Positions 9,511 through 18,074 of a DNA stretch of 64,000 nucleotides are shown piece by piece. Source of the stretch: Microbulbifer sp. MI-G (lineage in GTDB: Bacteria; Pseudomonadota; Gammaproteobacteria; Pseudomonadales; Cellvibrionaceae); assembly GCF_030440425.1 (NCBI RefSeq), contig NZ_CP098023.1:2035501-2099500 (forward strand), in the 5' to 3' direction. Numbering within the stretch: position 1 is the stretch's first letter; every line of letters starts with the position of its first letter. The translations under genes were made by a program, and so were the position numbers. The notes beneath the pieces are model-generated. The model was not told the DNA's origin. It did no database searches and worked only from the letters and a program-made list of their open reading frames with translations.

Positions 9511-10217
9511 ATGCGTTGATCCTGAATGAAGCCGTTTTTGTCTGTTGGGGCTTTATATCGGGTCGTCATGTCACAGGTATCAAGGTGTGCAACCCAGTTT
9601 GCATTGTAGTCGCCAATCGCTGCGCTGAAGTGTGTCTGGCACATTGTCCGGGGTTTGAAAGGTCAAACCAAAGGACATGCTTAGAACAACAACCGGTGTC
9701 AGCGATGGCATTTTTCTCCCGGCCCGCTGGGCACTCTGTATAAAAACCTGTTTAAAACACGGAATCACCCCGAATATCCCGGCTGTTTTGTGGGCTCGTG
9801 CCACTTCGACAGACTGGCTTTTCGATGATGTGGTTTTGCAAACAGGCATACTTCAGAAGCGCTAAGAGAAATATTGGTGGTTAAATTGATGCACTGAGGC
9901 CAACAGAGACCTCTACTTTTAAAACACCATTGTTAACTATTACCGTGGGCTTACGGCCAGAATTCGACGCTGCCTGATGAAACCTGGCGATATCAGTCCT
10001 GTCAGGGAGCTTCCACCCTGGCGTATTGGCAGTGCGAACGGCTTTTTGCACCGCGGCGAGTGATATCCAAGGCTTGCCTCGTACCTGTAGTACCCGCACA
10101 GGCAGGCTACCGGGTTGCAGATCCCTGGTTCCTTAACGCTTGTTCACCAGCCGGCGAGCCGGTGGGTGCTATTTCAACCACAAAAGAAGAAAAATGCGTC
10201 AATATGCTCAGTGAGTA
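9511..10217. other. Intergenic region between the oxidase and the glycoside locus
   Basis: About 700 bases between divergent genes. Two minus-strand frames (9580-9849, 89 codons; 9881-10099, 72 codons) are present. The second has a plausible amino-acid composition and could be a remnant or a small gene, but neither has a recognised product or a clear ribosome site, so I do not call them. The oxidase promoter should lie at the left edge. Confidence 0.35.
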
Positions 10218-10245
10218 TTGCATTTTTATCAAAGTAGCGTATTGT
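10218..10245 (+). promoter_or_regulatory. Putative sigma-70 promoter of the glycoside locus
   Basis: TTGCAT at 10218-10223 and TATTGT at 10240-10245 are separated by 16 bases, an acceptable -35/-10 pair. The predicted start of transcription falls at about 10252, exactly at the left edge of the 22-base palindrome. That arrangement fits repression by a protein bound over the start site. The elements themselves are only moderate matches to consensus. Confidence 0.45.
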
Positions 10246-10251
10246 TCATCC

Positions 10252-10273
10252 TAAATGTAACCGGTTACATTTA
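10252..10273. promoter_or_regulatory. Palindromic LacI-family operator, copy 1
   Basis: A perfect 22-base palindrome with core TGTAACCGGTTACA at 10256-10269. It lies about 90 bases before the start codon of the Gfo/Idh/MocA gene. The same 14-base core recurs exactly at 16040 and 16193. The central CG and the symmetrical form are typical of LacI-family operators, and a LacI-family gene lies inside the locus at 14110-15120. Confidence 0.8.
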
Positions 10274-10361
10274 TAGTGACTGCGGTAAGCCCGCAACAGC
10301 AATAACAAAATATACAAAGGTGCAGGCCGCACAGAAGCGGTGTTTCGCCACGGGCAGATGT

Positions 10362-11567
10362 ATGGACAGAAAAGTAAGAATGGGGATGGTTGGCGGTGGT
10401 GAAGGGGGCTTTATCGGCCCGATTCACCGTATGGCCGCTGCGCTCGATGGCGAGGTTGAACTGGTAGCCGGCTGCTTCAGCAGAGACCCCGGGCGGGCTC
10501 GTAGCAGCGGTGAAAAGTTCGGGCTGCCGGCAGACCGGGTCTACTCGGATTACCAGCAGATGATCCGCACAGAGTCTGCACGCAGTAACGGCGGGCGCAT
10601 GGAATTTGTCGCTGTGGTCACGCCCAATCACTGGCACCTGCCGGTGTCTGTTGCCGCTCTTGAAGCGGGCTTTCATGTACTTTCCGATAAGCCGGCTGCC
10701 TGCACACTGGAAGAAGTGCTCGAACTCAAAAAAGTGGTTGAGGCATCCGGGTGCCTGTATGGGCTGACCCACACTTACGCCGCCTATCCCCTGGTGATGC
10801 AGGCGCGGGAGATGGTGCAGTCCAATATGCTGGGGCCTGTCCGCCGCGTCGGTGTTACCTACGCTCAGGGCTGGCTGGCACAACCGGGTGATACGCACGG
10901 CAGTAAGCAGGCGAACTGGCGCACCGATCCCCGATGTTCCGGGGAGAGCGGTTGTTTTGCCGATATCGGCACCCATGCCCACCACCTGGTTGAATACATA
11001 ACCGGCCAGTGGATAACTGCGGTCTGTGCGGATCTGCAAACGGCAGTTGCCGGCCGGCACCTGGATGATGATGGTGCGGCGCTGTTCAAACTGGAGAATG
11101 GTGCCCGCGGCACCCTGACAGCAAGCCAGGTGTGTGGGGGCGAGGGCAACAATCTGAATATCAGTGTCCACTGTGAACTGGGCTCTCTTTTCTGGGAGCA
11201 GGAAACCCCGGACCGGTTGCAGGTAAAGCGCCGCGGGCAGGCTGACGCAGTGTATCGGGCTGGCGTCGATAGTGCCTACCTGGCTGAAAAGGTCCGCGCA
11301 CGGCTGAGAACGCCAAGGGGGCATCCGGAGGGCTACATCGAAGCCTTCGCCAATCTTTACCGGGACTTTGCCGCAATGGTTCGGTGCAAGCGGGATGGCC
11401 GCTGCATAGAGAATGTGCATGCCGTGGGAGATATTGCAGCGGGTGTGCGCGGCATGGCGTTTGTGCGCGGTGCTATTGAAAGCAGTGGCCAATCCGCCTG
11501 GGTGCCCCTAACACCCTACTGGAACCAGGGGGGCAGCATGCTATCGGTAACCGTTGCCAAATGCTAG
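10362..11567 (+). CDS. Gfo/Idh/MocA family NAD(P)-dependent oxidoreductase
   Basis: A 401-residue cytoplasmic dehydrogenase. The start at 10362 is chosen because the Rossmann motif (GMVGGGEGG, residues 8-16) must lie close to the N-terminus; the frame stays open further upstream but runs through the operator. Lys110 of the DKP motif and the pair Asp201/His205 in DIGTH are the usual catalytic residues. Family members interconvert hydroxyl and keto groups on sugars, often at C3. As the first gene of the locus, it probably reduces a 3-keto sugar to the parent sugar, or oxidises a glycoside. It is followed 21 bases later by the isomerase gene. Confidence 0.88.
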   Translation: MDRKVRMGMVGGGEGGFIGPIHRMAAALDGEVELVAGCFSRDPGRARSSGEKFGLPADRVYSDYQQMIRTESARSNGGRMEFVAVVTPNHWHLPVSVAALEAGFHVLSDKPAACTLEEVLELKKVVEASGCLYGLTHTYAAYPLVMQAREMVQSNMLGPVRRVGVTYAQGWLAQPGDTHGSKQANWRTDPRCSGESGCFADIGTHAHHLVEYITGQWITAVCADLQTAVAGRHLDDDGAALFKLENGARGTLTASQVCGGEGNNLNISVHCELGSLFWEQETPDRLQVKRRGQADAVYRAGVDSAYLAEKVRARLRTPRGHPEGYIEAFANLYRDFAAMVRCKRDGRCIENVHAVGDIAAGVRGMAFVRGAIESSGQSAWVPLTPYWNQGGSMLSVTVAKC

Positions 11568-11588
11568 AGCAGTAAAAGGATCAAATCA

Positions 11589-12650
11589 ATGAAGGCACCG
11601 AGTATCCAGGGGCCGGGCATATTTCTCGCCCAGTTCCTGCCCACAGACGGCGCACCGGTTTCACTTGCATCAATGGCGGCCTGGGCGGCAGACCTGGGTT
11701 ATAAAGGTATACAGATTCCCACTTGGGATAAGCGTATTTTCGAGTTGGAGTTGGCCGCCAGCAGTCAAGCCTACTGCGACGATATTCTGGGGGTCTGCCA
11801 TGGTGCGGGCGTGGAGATTACCGAACTCTCCACCCACTTGCAGGGGCAACTGGTAGCGGCACACCCGGCCTATAGCGACATGCTGGACATTTTTGCCCCC
11901 GCCGGGGTCCGCGGTAATCTGCAGGACCGTGCACAGTGGGCGCATTCGCAGCTGGTGAGCGCCGCGCAAGCCAGTGCGAACCTGAAGCTCAAATCCCATG
12001 CGACTTTTTCCGGAGCACTGCTCTGGCACACTGTCTACCCCTGGCCCCAGCGCCCCGCGATGCTGGTGGAGGAGGGCTTTCGCGAGCTGGCCCGCCTGTG
12101 GAGACCGATACTGGAGGCTTTTGATCGCGCCGGAGTCGATGTTTGTTATGAACTGCATCCCGGCGAAGACTTGCACGATGGGCTGACATTTGAGCGTTTT
12201 CTGGAGGCAGTTGACCACCACCCCAGGGCCAACATTCTCTACGACCCCAGCCACCTGCTGTTGCAGCAGATGGATTACCTCGCCTTTATCGACTTCTACC
12301 ACGAGCGCATTAAGGCTTTCCATGTAAAGGATGCGGAATTCCGCCCCAGTGGCAGGGCTGGCGTCTATGGTGGTTACGCCTCCTGGATAGAACGTCCCGG
12401 CCGCTTTCGCTCCCTCGGCGATGGCCAAGTGGATTTTCGTGGAATCTTCAGCAAGTTGACCCAGTACGGGTTTGACCGGTGGGCGGTTTTGGAGTGGGAG
12501 TGCTGTATCAAGGATCAACAGCAAGGGGCCCGCGAAGGTGCACCTTTTATCCGCGATCATCTGATTACCTTAGCAGACAGCGCCTTTGACGATTTCGCCG
12601 GAGCAGAATTCGACAGTGCGCGCAATCGCAGGATACTCGGCCTTCAGTAG
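11589..12650 (+). CDS. Sugar phosphate isomerase/epimerase (xylose-isomerase-like TIM barrel)
   Basis: A 353-residue protein with no signal peptide. Likely metal ligands are Glu188 (YELHPGE), Asp219 and His222 (YDPSH), His245 (FHVKD) and Glu302 (LEWE), the usual set of this TIM-barrel family. Family members epimerise or isomerise keto sugars, and some cleave C-glycosides after 3-oxidation by a Gfo/Idh/MocA partner. AAGGAT lies eight bases before the ATG. It lies 21 bases after the Gfo/Idh/MocA gene and 68 bases before the transporter, so the three probably share a transcript. The exact substrate is not shown by the sequence. Confidence 0.87.
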   Translation: MKAPSIQGPGIFLAQFLPTDGAPVSLASMAAWAADLGYKGIQIPTWDKRIFELELAASSQAYCDDILGVCHGAGVEITELSTHLQGQLVAAHPAYSDMLDIFAPAGVRGNLQDRAQWAHSQLVSAAQASANLKLKSHATFSGALLWHTVYPWPQRPAMLVEEGFRELARLWRPILEAFDRAGVDVCYELHPGEDLHDGLTFERFLEAVDHHPRANILYDPSHLLLQQMDYLAFIDFYHERIKAFHVKDAEFRPSGRAGVYGGYASWIERPGRFRSLGDGQVDFRGIFSKLTQYGFDRWAVLEWECCIKDQQQGAREGAPFIRDHLITLADSAFDDFAGAEFDSARNRRILGLQ

Positions 12651-12718
12651 GGACTTCCCACTGCCGCGAATCATGCATTGTACAGTTTATAAAAATAACG
12701 GGCACGGAGACTGGATCA

Positions 12719-14062
12719 ATGAACCCACCGTCACCACCACTGAGCAGAAACCTTTTTCTGGTAGGCAACCTTTCTATTTTTATGATTGGGCTGGGGTTCG
12801 CCGTCAGGGCGTCCATTGCGGGGGACCTGCAATCGGATATTTACGACCAGATTGATCTCGCCAACTCCACCACCATGGTAGGTGAGGCCCTCGGCTTCAC
12901 TTTCACCGGCTTTGCCCTCACGCTGTTGTTTGGCAGTGCCCTGGTGGACCTTGTGGGTATCAAGCGGATGTTGCTGCTCTCCGCAACGGGCTATGTGCTC
13001 GGCAGTCTGCTGATTATTATTGCCTCCCTGACACCTCCCATCGCCGGTGTGGAAAATCTGGTGCTGGCGGGCTTGCTGTTGACCGGGCTCGGTTGGGGGG
13101 CAGTGGAAGCGGCCAGCAATCCAATGGTCGCCGCCATTGACCCGGACAACAAAACCCACCGTTTGAATGTCCTGCATGCCTGGTGGCCGGCGGGCATCGT
13201 GGTGGGCGGTCTGGTGGGGCTGGTAATCTCGGCACTGGAATTGCCCTGGCAGCTGAACCTGGCGGTACTGGCACTGCCAGCGCTGGCCATGGCCTGGCTG
13301 GTGGTGACAACGGATTTCCCGGTTACGGAGCGGGTGTCCTCCGGGGTCAGCTATGAGGAGATGTTCAAGGAGGTCTTCAAGCAGCCCATGTTTATTCTGC
13401 TGTGGCTATGTATGTGGCTGACAGCGGCAACAGAGCTGGCGCCCGGTCAGTGGGTGGATCTGACCCTCTCGCGGGTTGTGGGAATGAAAGGCATCCTGAT
13501 CCTGGTGTATGTGAGCATGCTGATGTTTGTGATGCGGCATTTTGCCGGGCATCTGGCGAAGTGGCTTTCCCCCGTAGGGCTGCTCTGGGCAAGCAGCCTG
13601 CTTGCGGCGCTGGGGCTGTATAGCCTGAGTCTGGCACGCAGCCCGCTAAGTGCATTTTTGGCGGCCACCGTCTGGGGAATCGGTGTCTGTTATATGTGGC
13701 CTACGATGCTGGCCACGGTATCCGAGCGCTTTATGCGCGGCGGTGCGCTGTTTCTCGGGCTGCTGGGCTTTGCCGGCGGTTTGTCCATACAATTTGTATT
13801 GCCGCAGTTGGGAGCGATCTTTGACCGCACAAAAATAGAGGCTGCCGGTGGCATGGAGGCTTTCGAGCAGTTACGTGGCGCCGAGCTCGATGCGGTGCTG
13901 GTGACTGCCTCGGTGCAATCCTTCCAGTCACTGGCGGTGGTGCCACTGTTTTTGTTACCGATTTTTGGGTTTATCTGGTTCTGGGATCGCAAGTACAGAA
14001 TCCGCGCTGAGGAGGATGCGGCCGGTGATTCGGCGACCCCTCCGGCGGGGGGGCAATCGTAA
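12719..14062 (+). CDS. Major facilitator superfamily sugar transporter
   Basis: A 447-residue inner membrane protein with about 12 hydrophobic segments and a short charged cytoplasmic tail. The loop between segments 2 and 3 reads DLVGIKRML, the position of the MFS signature. It resembles the sugar:cation symporter branch (FucP/GluP-like) more than drug exporters. It would carry a monosaccharide or keto-sugar from the periplasm into the cell. Its place between the isomerase and the LacI regulator supports a role in importing the product of periplasmic cleavage. Start ATG at 12719 follows GGAG. Confidence 0.85.
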   Translation: MNPPSPPLSRNLFLVGNLSIFMIGLGFAVRASIAGDLQSDIYDQIDLANSTTMVGEALGFTFTGFALTLLFGSALVDLVGIKRMLLLSATGYVLGSLLIIIASLTPPIAGVENLVLAGLLLTGLGWGAVEAASNPMVAAIDPDNKTHRLNVLHAWWPAGIVVGGLVGLVISALELPWQLNLAVLALPALAMAWLVVTTDFPVTERVSSGVSYEEMFKEVFKQPMFILLWLCMWLTAATELAPGQWVDLTLSRVVGMKGILILVYVSMLMFVMRHFAGHLAKWLSPVGLLWASSLLAALGLYSLSLARSPLSAFLAATVWGIGVCYMWPTMLATVSERFMRGGALFLGLLGFAGGLSIQFVLPQLGAIFDRTKIEAAGGMEAFEQLRGAELDAVLVTASVQSFQSLAVVPLFLLPIFGFIWFWDRKYRIRAEEDAAGDSATPPAGGQS

Positions 14063-14109
14063 CGCCCGGCCCGGATAAACTGACTTTTACTGAAAATATA
14101 CAGGTATCT

Positions 14110-15120
14110 ATGTCGAACATTCGCGAAGTTGCCCGGCGTTCCGGGGTATCGGTGGCCACTGTGTCCCGGACATTGAAGGACCCGCAAGTGGTTTCCCCGC
14201 AAACCAGGGCACGGGTGCTGAAGGCGGTGGACGAGGCCGGTTACAGGCCCAATCTTCTGGCCAGGAATTTCAGCTCCGGAAAATCGTTTGCGGTGATGGT
14301 GCTGGTGCCCAATATTGCCAACCCTTTTTTCTCCAGGGTGATCCGGGGTATTGAAAAGGCCGCCCAGGATCAGGGCTATTCGGTACTGTTGGGTGATACA
14401 AAAGGACAGTCGGTCAACGAACAGTTTTATGCGGGTATGGCGTTGACCAACCAGGCCGACGGACTTATCCAACTGGACAGCAGTTATCCATTTGCCGATA
14501 AGGACGCCACCCTGGCGGCATCTGTGCCCATGGTCAATGCCTGTGAGCGCATCGCCGAGGATGACCGTTACCCGGTGGTTGAGCTGGACAATCACGGCGC
14601 AGCACAGGCCATTGCACAACACCTGTTGGCACTGGGGCACAGGCGTATCGGGGTGATTACCGGGCCCGTGGCAAGCCCGATTGTGCGCGACCGATTGGCG
14701 GGATTTCGCGAGGCGTTGGAAAAGCGCGGGCTGCAGCTTGGCTCAGAGCGGGTGATAGAAGGGGAATTTACCATGCCATCCGGACAACGGTGCGCCAAGG
14801 CGCTGCTCTCAGACACACCAGCACCGACAGCGATTTTTTGCATGAATGATGAAATGGCGATTGGGGCTATTCACCAGGTCAAGAGGATGGGAATGACGGT
14901 TCCGGGGGATGTGTCTATTGCCGGATTCGATAACATCGAATTCTCGCAGTTCACCGATCCTCCCCTGACCACCATCGATCAACCTGCGGAGGTATTGGGG
15001 CGTTACGCCATGGAAACCCTGCGCCTGATGATTGATGGAAAGCCGTTGAAATCCAGCCGCACCATACTGCCTTTTAATCTGGTGCTGCGGGAAAGCACAG
15101 GCCCATATCAGGATGCTTGA
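14110..15120 (+). CDS. LacI-family transcriptional regulator
   Basis: A 336-residue regulator. The N-terminal helix-turn-helix (residues 4-23: IREVARRSGVSVATVSRTL) is followed by the hinge helix and a periplasmic-binding-protein-like sensor domain with NIANPFFS, DGLIQLD, and FDNIEFSQFTDPPLTTI. SVATVSR recognition helices bind palindromes with a central CG pair, in keeping with the three TGTAACCGGTTACA sites at 10256, 16040 and 16193. It most likely represses the locus until a sugar effector binds. No copy of the site lies immediately before its own gene, which sits 47 bases after the transporter and probably shares its transcript. Confidence 0.92.
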   Translation: MSNIREVARRSGVSVATVSRTLKDPQVVSPQTRARVLKAVDEAGYRPNLLARNFSSGKSFAVMVLVPNIANPFFSRVIRGIEKAAQDQGYSVLLGDTKGQSVNEQFYAGMALTNQADGLIQLDSSYPFADKDATLAASVPMVNACERIAEDDRYPVVELDNHGAAQAIAQHLLALGHRRIGVITGPVASPIVRDRLAGFREALEKRGLQLGSERVIEGEFTMPSGQRCAKALLSDTPAPTAIFCMNDEMAIGAIHQVKRMGMTVPGDVSIAGFDNIEFSQFTDPPLTTIDQPAEVLGRYAMETLRLMIDGKPLKSSRTILPFNLVLRESTGPYQDA

Positions 15121-15188
15121 GGTCAGTATGGTCCGACTGGTTCCGCGTCGGTGGAGCACAAAATCCCCATAGTGTGGAGAGTATAGCG

Positions 15189-15899
15189 ATGAGAAGATTG
15201 ATAAAAACCCGTGCCGGTCAGTTGATGATGCTGGTCATCCCACTGCTGATGGCTTCCGTTGGGTGTGAGCGCACAGGAAAGATCGCCGCCGGGCAAGCGG
15301 GTGCAGAGTGGCGCGATCTGTTCGACGGCGAGACACTCCGGGGTTGGACCGGGGTCAACGGCACACGGGCCGGTGAGGCATGGCAGGTGATCGATGGCAA
15401 TCTGGTGCTCACTGCCGGAGGGGCGGGGGACCTGATAACGACAGAGCAGTTCGCCGACTTTGATTTGACGCTGGAGTGGAAAATCTCCCCAGGGGGTAAC
15501 AGCGGTATTATTTACCGCGTTGCCAGTGGTGATGCACCTGTGTGGATGAGTGGCATGGAGTATCAGATCCTCGACAATAGCGCTTTCCCCAACCTGGAAA
15601 AACCCAGCCACAGCGCCGGCGCTGTGTTTGATCTGTATGCGCCGAGTGCTGCAAAAGCGAAACCTGCAGGACAGTACAACAAAACACGCATTCGATTACA
15701 GGATGGCCAGGTTGAGCACTGGCTCAACGGCACCAGAATCGTGAGTTACCGGCTCTGGTCAATCGACTGGAAAGCACGCTTCGCCAGAAGCAAGTTTTCC
15801 AATTATCCCGAGTTTGCGCGCAGCAAAAAAGGCCATATTGCCCTGCAGGACCACGGTGATAAAGTCTGGTATCGAAAGATCAAAATCCGCCGACTTTGA
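15189..15899 (+). CDS. DUF1080 lipoprotein (3-keto-disaccharide/3-keto-glycoside hydrolase or lyase family)
   Basis: A 236-residue lipoprotein. The start at 15189 is set by GGAGA eight bases upstream and by the lipobox ASVGC (Cys at about residue 26); the frame is open from 15117 but that start lacks a leader. The +2 residue is Glu, so it should sit in the outer membrane facing the periplasm. The DUF1080 domain opens with FDGETLRGW, followed by FDLTLEWKI and GGNSGIIYR, a concanavalin-like beta sandwich. Known members cleave 3-keto-glycosides. It lies next to the GMC oxidase genes that could make such keto-sugars, which supports that role here. Confidence 0.82.
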   Translation: MRRLIKTRAGQLMMLVIPLLMASVGCERTGKIAAGQAGAEWRDLFDGETLRGWTGVNGTRAGEAWQVIDGNLVLTAGGAGDLITTEQFADFDLTLEWKISPGGNSGIIYRVASGDAPVWMSGMEYQILDNSAFPNLEKPSHSAGAVFDLYAPSAAKAKPAGQYNKTRIRLQDGQVEHWLNGTRIVSYRLWSIDWKARFARSKFSNYPEFARSKKGHIALQDHGDKVWYRKIKIRRL

Positions 15900-16039
15900 T
15901 CCATGGGATTTTTGCCGTGGAGATCCGGCAATTGCCGATCTTCCCATTGTCCGCTGGTGCCACTTGCTGCCCGGTGTTTACTGTCCCGGGGAGGTCCTTG
16001 TGAGGCAATGCGCTTTAACTAAATTTTATTTATTACTGA

Positions 16040-16053
16040 TGTAACCGGTTACA
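16040..16053. promoter_or_regulatory. Palindromic LacI-family operator, copy 2
   Basis: TGTAACCGGTTACA, identical to the core at 10256-10269. It lies 237 bases before the GMC start codon. The centre-to-centre distance to copy 3 is 153 bases. Confidence 0.78.
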
Positions 16054-16192
16054 ATATGAAAAAACAACCAAAATCGTGTTCAATAAATTGTACGACTGCA
16101 TATCTGCCGCTTTTGTGCTGCCTTCTAGTGACCGAAGGGGAGGCATCGGGCACTGTTTGTTTGAAAAAAATAGATAAAAATTTCTCTAAAGA

Positions 16193-16206
16193 TGTAACCG
16201 GTTACA
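16193..16206. promoter_or_regulatory. Palindromic LacI-family operator, copy 3
   Basis: TGTAACCGGTTACA, identical to copies 1 and 2, and 84 bases before the GMC start codon. Two sites in one promoter region would allow cooperative binding or looping by a tetrameric or paired LacI-type regulator. Confidence 0.78.
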
Positions 16207-16276
16207 GTTTTTGCACCGCAAACCAAAAAAAAAATTACAAATAAATAAAAAATAATTGATGAATGAGGAGGTTGCT

Positions 16277-18073
16277 ATGCCGAGTGAGGATTTTGAAAAG
16301 AAGCAGTACGACGCATTGATTGTGGGCTCCGGGGCGGGAGGGGGCATGGCCGCCTACGTGTTGGCAACCGCCGGGCTCAAGGTGCTGATGCTGGAAGCGG
16401 GACGATCCTACGACCCGGTTAAGGAAACCCCCATGTTCAATCTGCCCAAGGATGCACCGCTGCGTGGCGGTGGTACTCCGGATAAGCCTTTCGGGTTTTA
16501 TGATGCGACCGTGGACGGCGGCTGGACAGTACCCGGTGAGCCCTATACCCAGGCATCCGGAAAACGGGGCAGGCGTTTTGACTGGTGGCGCGCCCGTATG
16601 CTGGGAGGGCGTACCAACCACTGGGGGCGCATTTCACTGCGTATGGGCAAGTACGACTTCAAACCCTATTCCCGGGACGGACTCGGCTTTGACTGGCCTA
16701 TCGGTTATGACGACCTGGCGCCTTACTATGACAAGACCGAGATGCTGATCGGTGTCTACGGTTCCAATGAGGGGTTGGAGAACACCCCGAATTCCCCCGA
16801 AGGGATTTTGCTGCCGCCGCCGAAACCCCGAGCCTACGAACTGCTGGCCAAGCAAGCCTGTGACAAGCTGGGCATCCCTGTGATTCCGGCACATCTCGCG
16901 ATCCTTAGCGAGCAACTTGATCACGAAACTATCCCGCAGAAACTCTTCCCGGACAACAAGCTCGCTCAGGAGGTAACCCGGGCATCCATGCAGTCCCGCG
17001 CAGCCTGTTTTTGGGCCACGCCCTGCGGACGCGGCTGTTCGATCAAGGCAAATTTCCAGTCGACCACTGTGCTGCTGCCGCCGGCACTGGCCACTGGAAA
17101 TCTGGATATGATTACCGATGCCATGGTGCGTGAGGTTACCGTCGATAAGCAAGGCAATGCCAATGGGGTTGTCTATGTCGATAAAAACACCCGCCAGGAA
17201 AAGTTCGCCAGTGCCCGTGCCGTTGTGGTTGCGGCCAGTGCCGCCGAGACCTCACGTATTCTCCTCAATTCAAAAAGTACACTGTTCCCCGACGGCCTCG
17301 CCAACGGTAGTGGTGTCGTGGGCAAATACCTGATGGATACCGTGGGTGCCGGTGTGGGTGGACAGATTCCCGCATTGGAAAACCTGTCCGCCCATAACGA
17401 GGACGGTGCCTCGGCGATGCATATGTATATGCCTTGGTGGCTGTACCGGGAGCAGCTGCGTGGAGACCTGGATTTTGCCCGGGGTTACCACATTGAATTT
17501 GGCGGTGGTCGCAGTATGCCGGGTGCCGGCGCTTTCGGCGGCATGGGGGACTTTACTGCCGGCGCTTTTGGCAGGGACTTCAAGCAAGCCTGCCGACGCT
17601 ACTACGGCTCCTTTGTCTGGTTCGATGGTCGTGGGGAGATGATCCCCAACGATGACAGCTATTGCGAGATTGATACAGACCAGGTGGACCAGTGGGGTAT
17701 CCCGGTGCTGAAATTCCACTGGCAGTGGAGTGCGCAGGAGCTGAACCAGGCAGCGCACATGCACAAAACCTTTGCTGAAATTATCAAAGGCATGGGAGGC
17801 AAGGTGACCTCCACCGTGCATACAGACGGTGCCAAGGCGATTATCAACGGTGGTGCGATCATCCATGAGGTGGGCACCGCGCGCATGGGTTCCAATGCGA
17901 GGGACTCTGTGCTCAATCCTTACTGCCAGTCCTGGGAGGTTCCCAACCTCTTTATTACCGACGGCGCCCCCTTTGTTTCCAATGCCGATAAAAATCCAAC
18001 CCTGACCATTATGGCGCTGGCCTGGCGTACCTGTGACTACATCGTGGACCAGTTCAAGAAGAGGAACATCTGA
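16277..18073 (+). CDS. GMC-family FAD-dependent oxidoreductase, large subunit (glucoside 3-dehydrogenase-like)
   Basis: A 598-residue flavoprotein. The start at 16277 is fixed by AGGAGG five bases upstream; an in-frame ATG at 16256 has no such site. The FAD-binding motif VGSGAGGG is at residues 16-23, with Glu40 for the ribose. The catalytic His530 is in HEVGTARMG and Asn573 in NPT. It has no signal peptide of its own. It resembles the catalytic subunit of LacA-type glucoside 3-dehydrogenases, which oxidise C3 of glycosides. The next gene, one base away, encodes a Tat-exported small subunit that could carry it to the periplasm. No cytochrome c subunit gene is present in the locus. Confidence 0.88.
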   Translation: MPSEDFEKKQYDALIVGSGAGGGMAAYVLATAGLKVLMLEAGRSYDPVKETPMFNLPKDAPLRGGGTPDKPFGFYDATVDGGWTVPGEPYTQASGKRGRRFDWWRARMLGGRTNHWGRISLRMGKYDFKPYSRDGLGFDWPIGYDDLAPYYDKTEMLIGVYGSNEGLENTPNSPEGILLPPPKPRAYELLAKQACDKLGIPVIPAHLAILSEQLDHETIPQKLFPDNKLAQEVTRASMQSRAACFWATPCGRGCSIKANFQSTTVLLPPALATGNLDMITDAMVREVTVDKQGNANGVVYVDKNTRQEKFASARAVVVAASAAETSRILLNSKSTLFPDGLANGSGVVGKYLMDTVGAGVGGQIPALENLSAHNEDGASAMHMYMPWWLYREQLRGDLDFARGYHIEFGGGRSMPGAGAFGGMGDFTAGAFGRDFKQACRRYYGSFVWFDGRGEMIPNDDSYCEIDTDQVDQWGIPVLKFHWQWSAQELNQAAHMHKTFAEIIKGMGGKVTSTVHTDGAKAIINGGAIIHEVGTARMGSNARDSVLNPYCQSWEVPNLFITDGAPFVSNADKNPTLTIMALAWRTCDYIVDQFKKRNI

Positions 18074-18074
18074 T

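Larger units (their letters stand above)
15900..16276. other. Internal regulatory region of the glycoside locus
   Basis: 377 bases between the DUF1080 and GMC genes. It is much more AT-rich than its neighbours and holds two exact copies of the locus palindrome, so it is probably a second regulated promoter. A 62-codon frame at 16056-16244 begins just after the first site and ends past the second; it lacks a ribosome site and I do not treat it as a gene. Confidence 0.6.

Noticed and set aside
9881..10099. 72-codon minus-strand frame upstream of the glycoside locus
   Set aside because: Composition is plausible but there is no ribosome site, no recognised product and no neighbour to support it.
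10251..11492. 413-codon minus-strand frame across the Gfo/Idh/MocA gene
   Set aside because: It mirrors the codon pattern of the plus-strand gene, which has the Rossmann and catalytic motifs. No family is visible in the antisense product.
16056..16244. 62-codon frame between the two internal operators
   Set aside because: No ribosome site, and the frame runs through operator copy 3. It probably reflects chance in a regulatory region.
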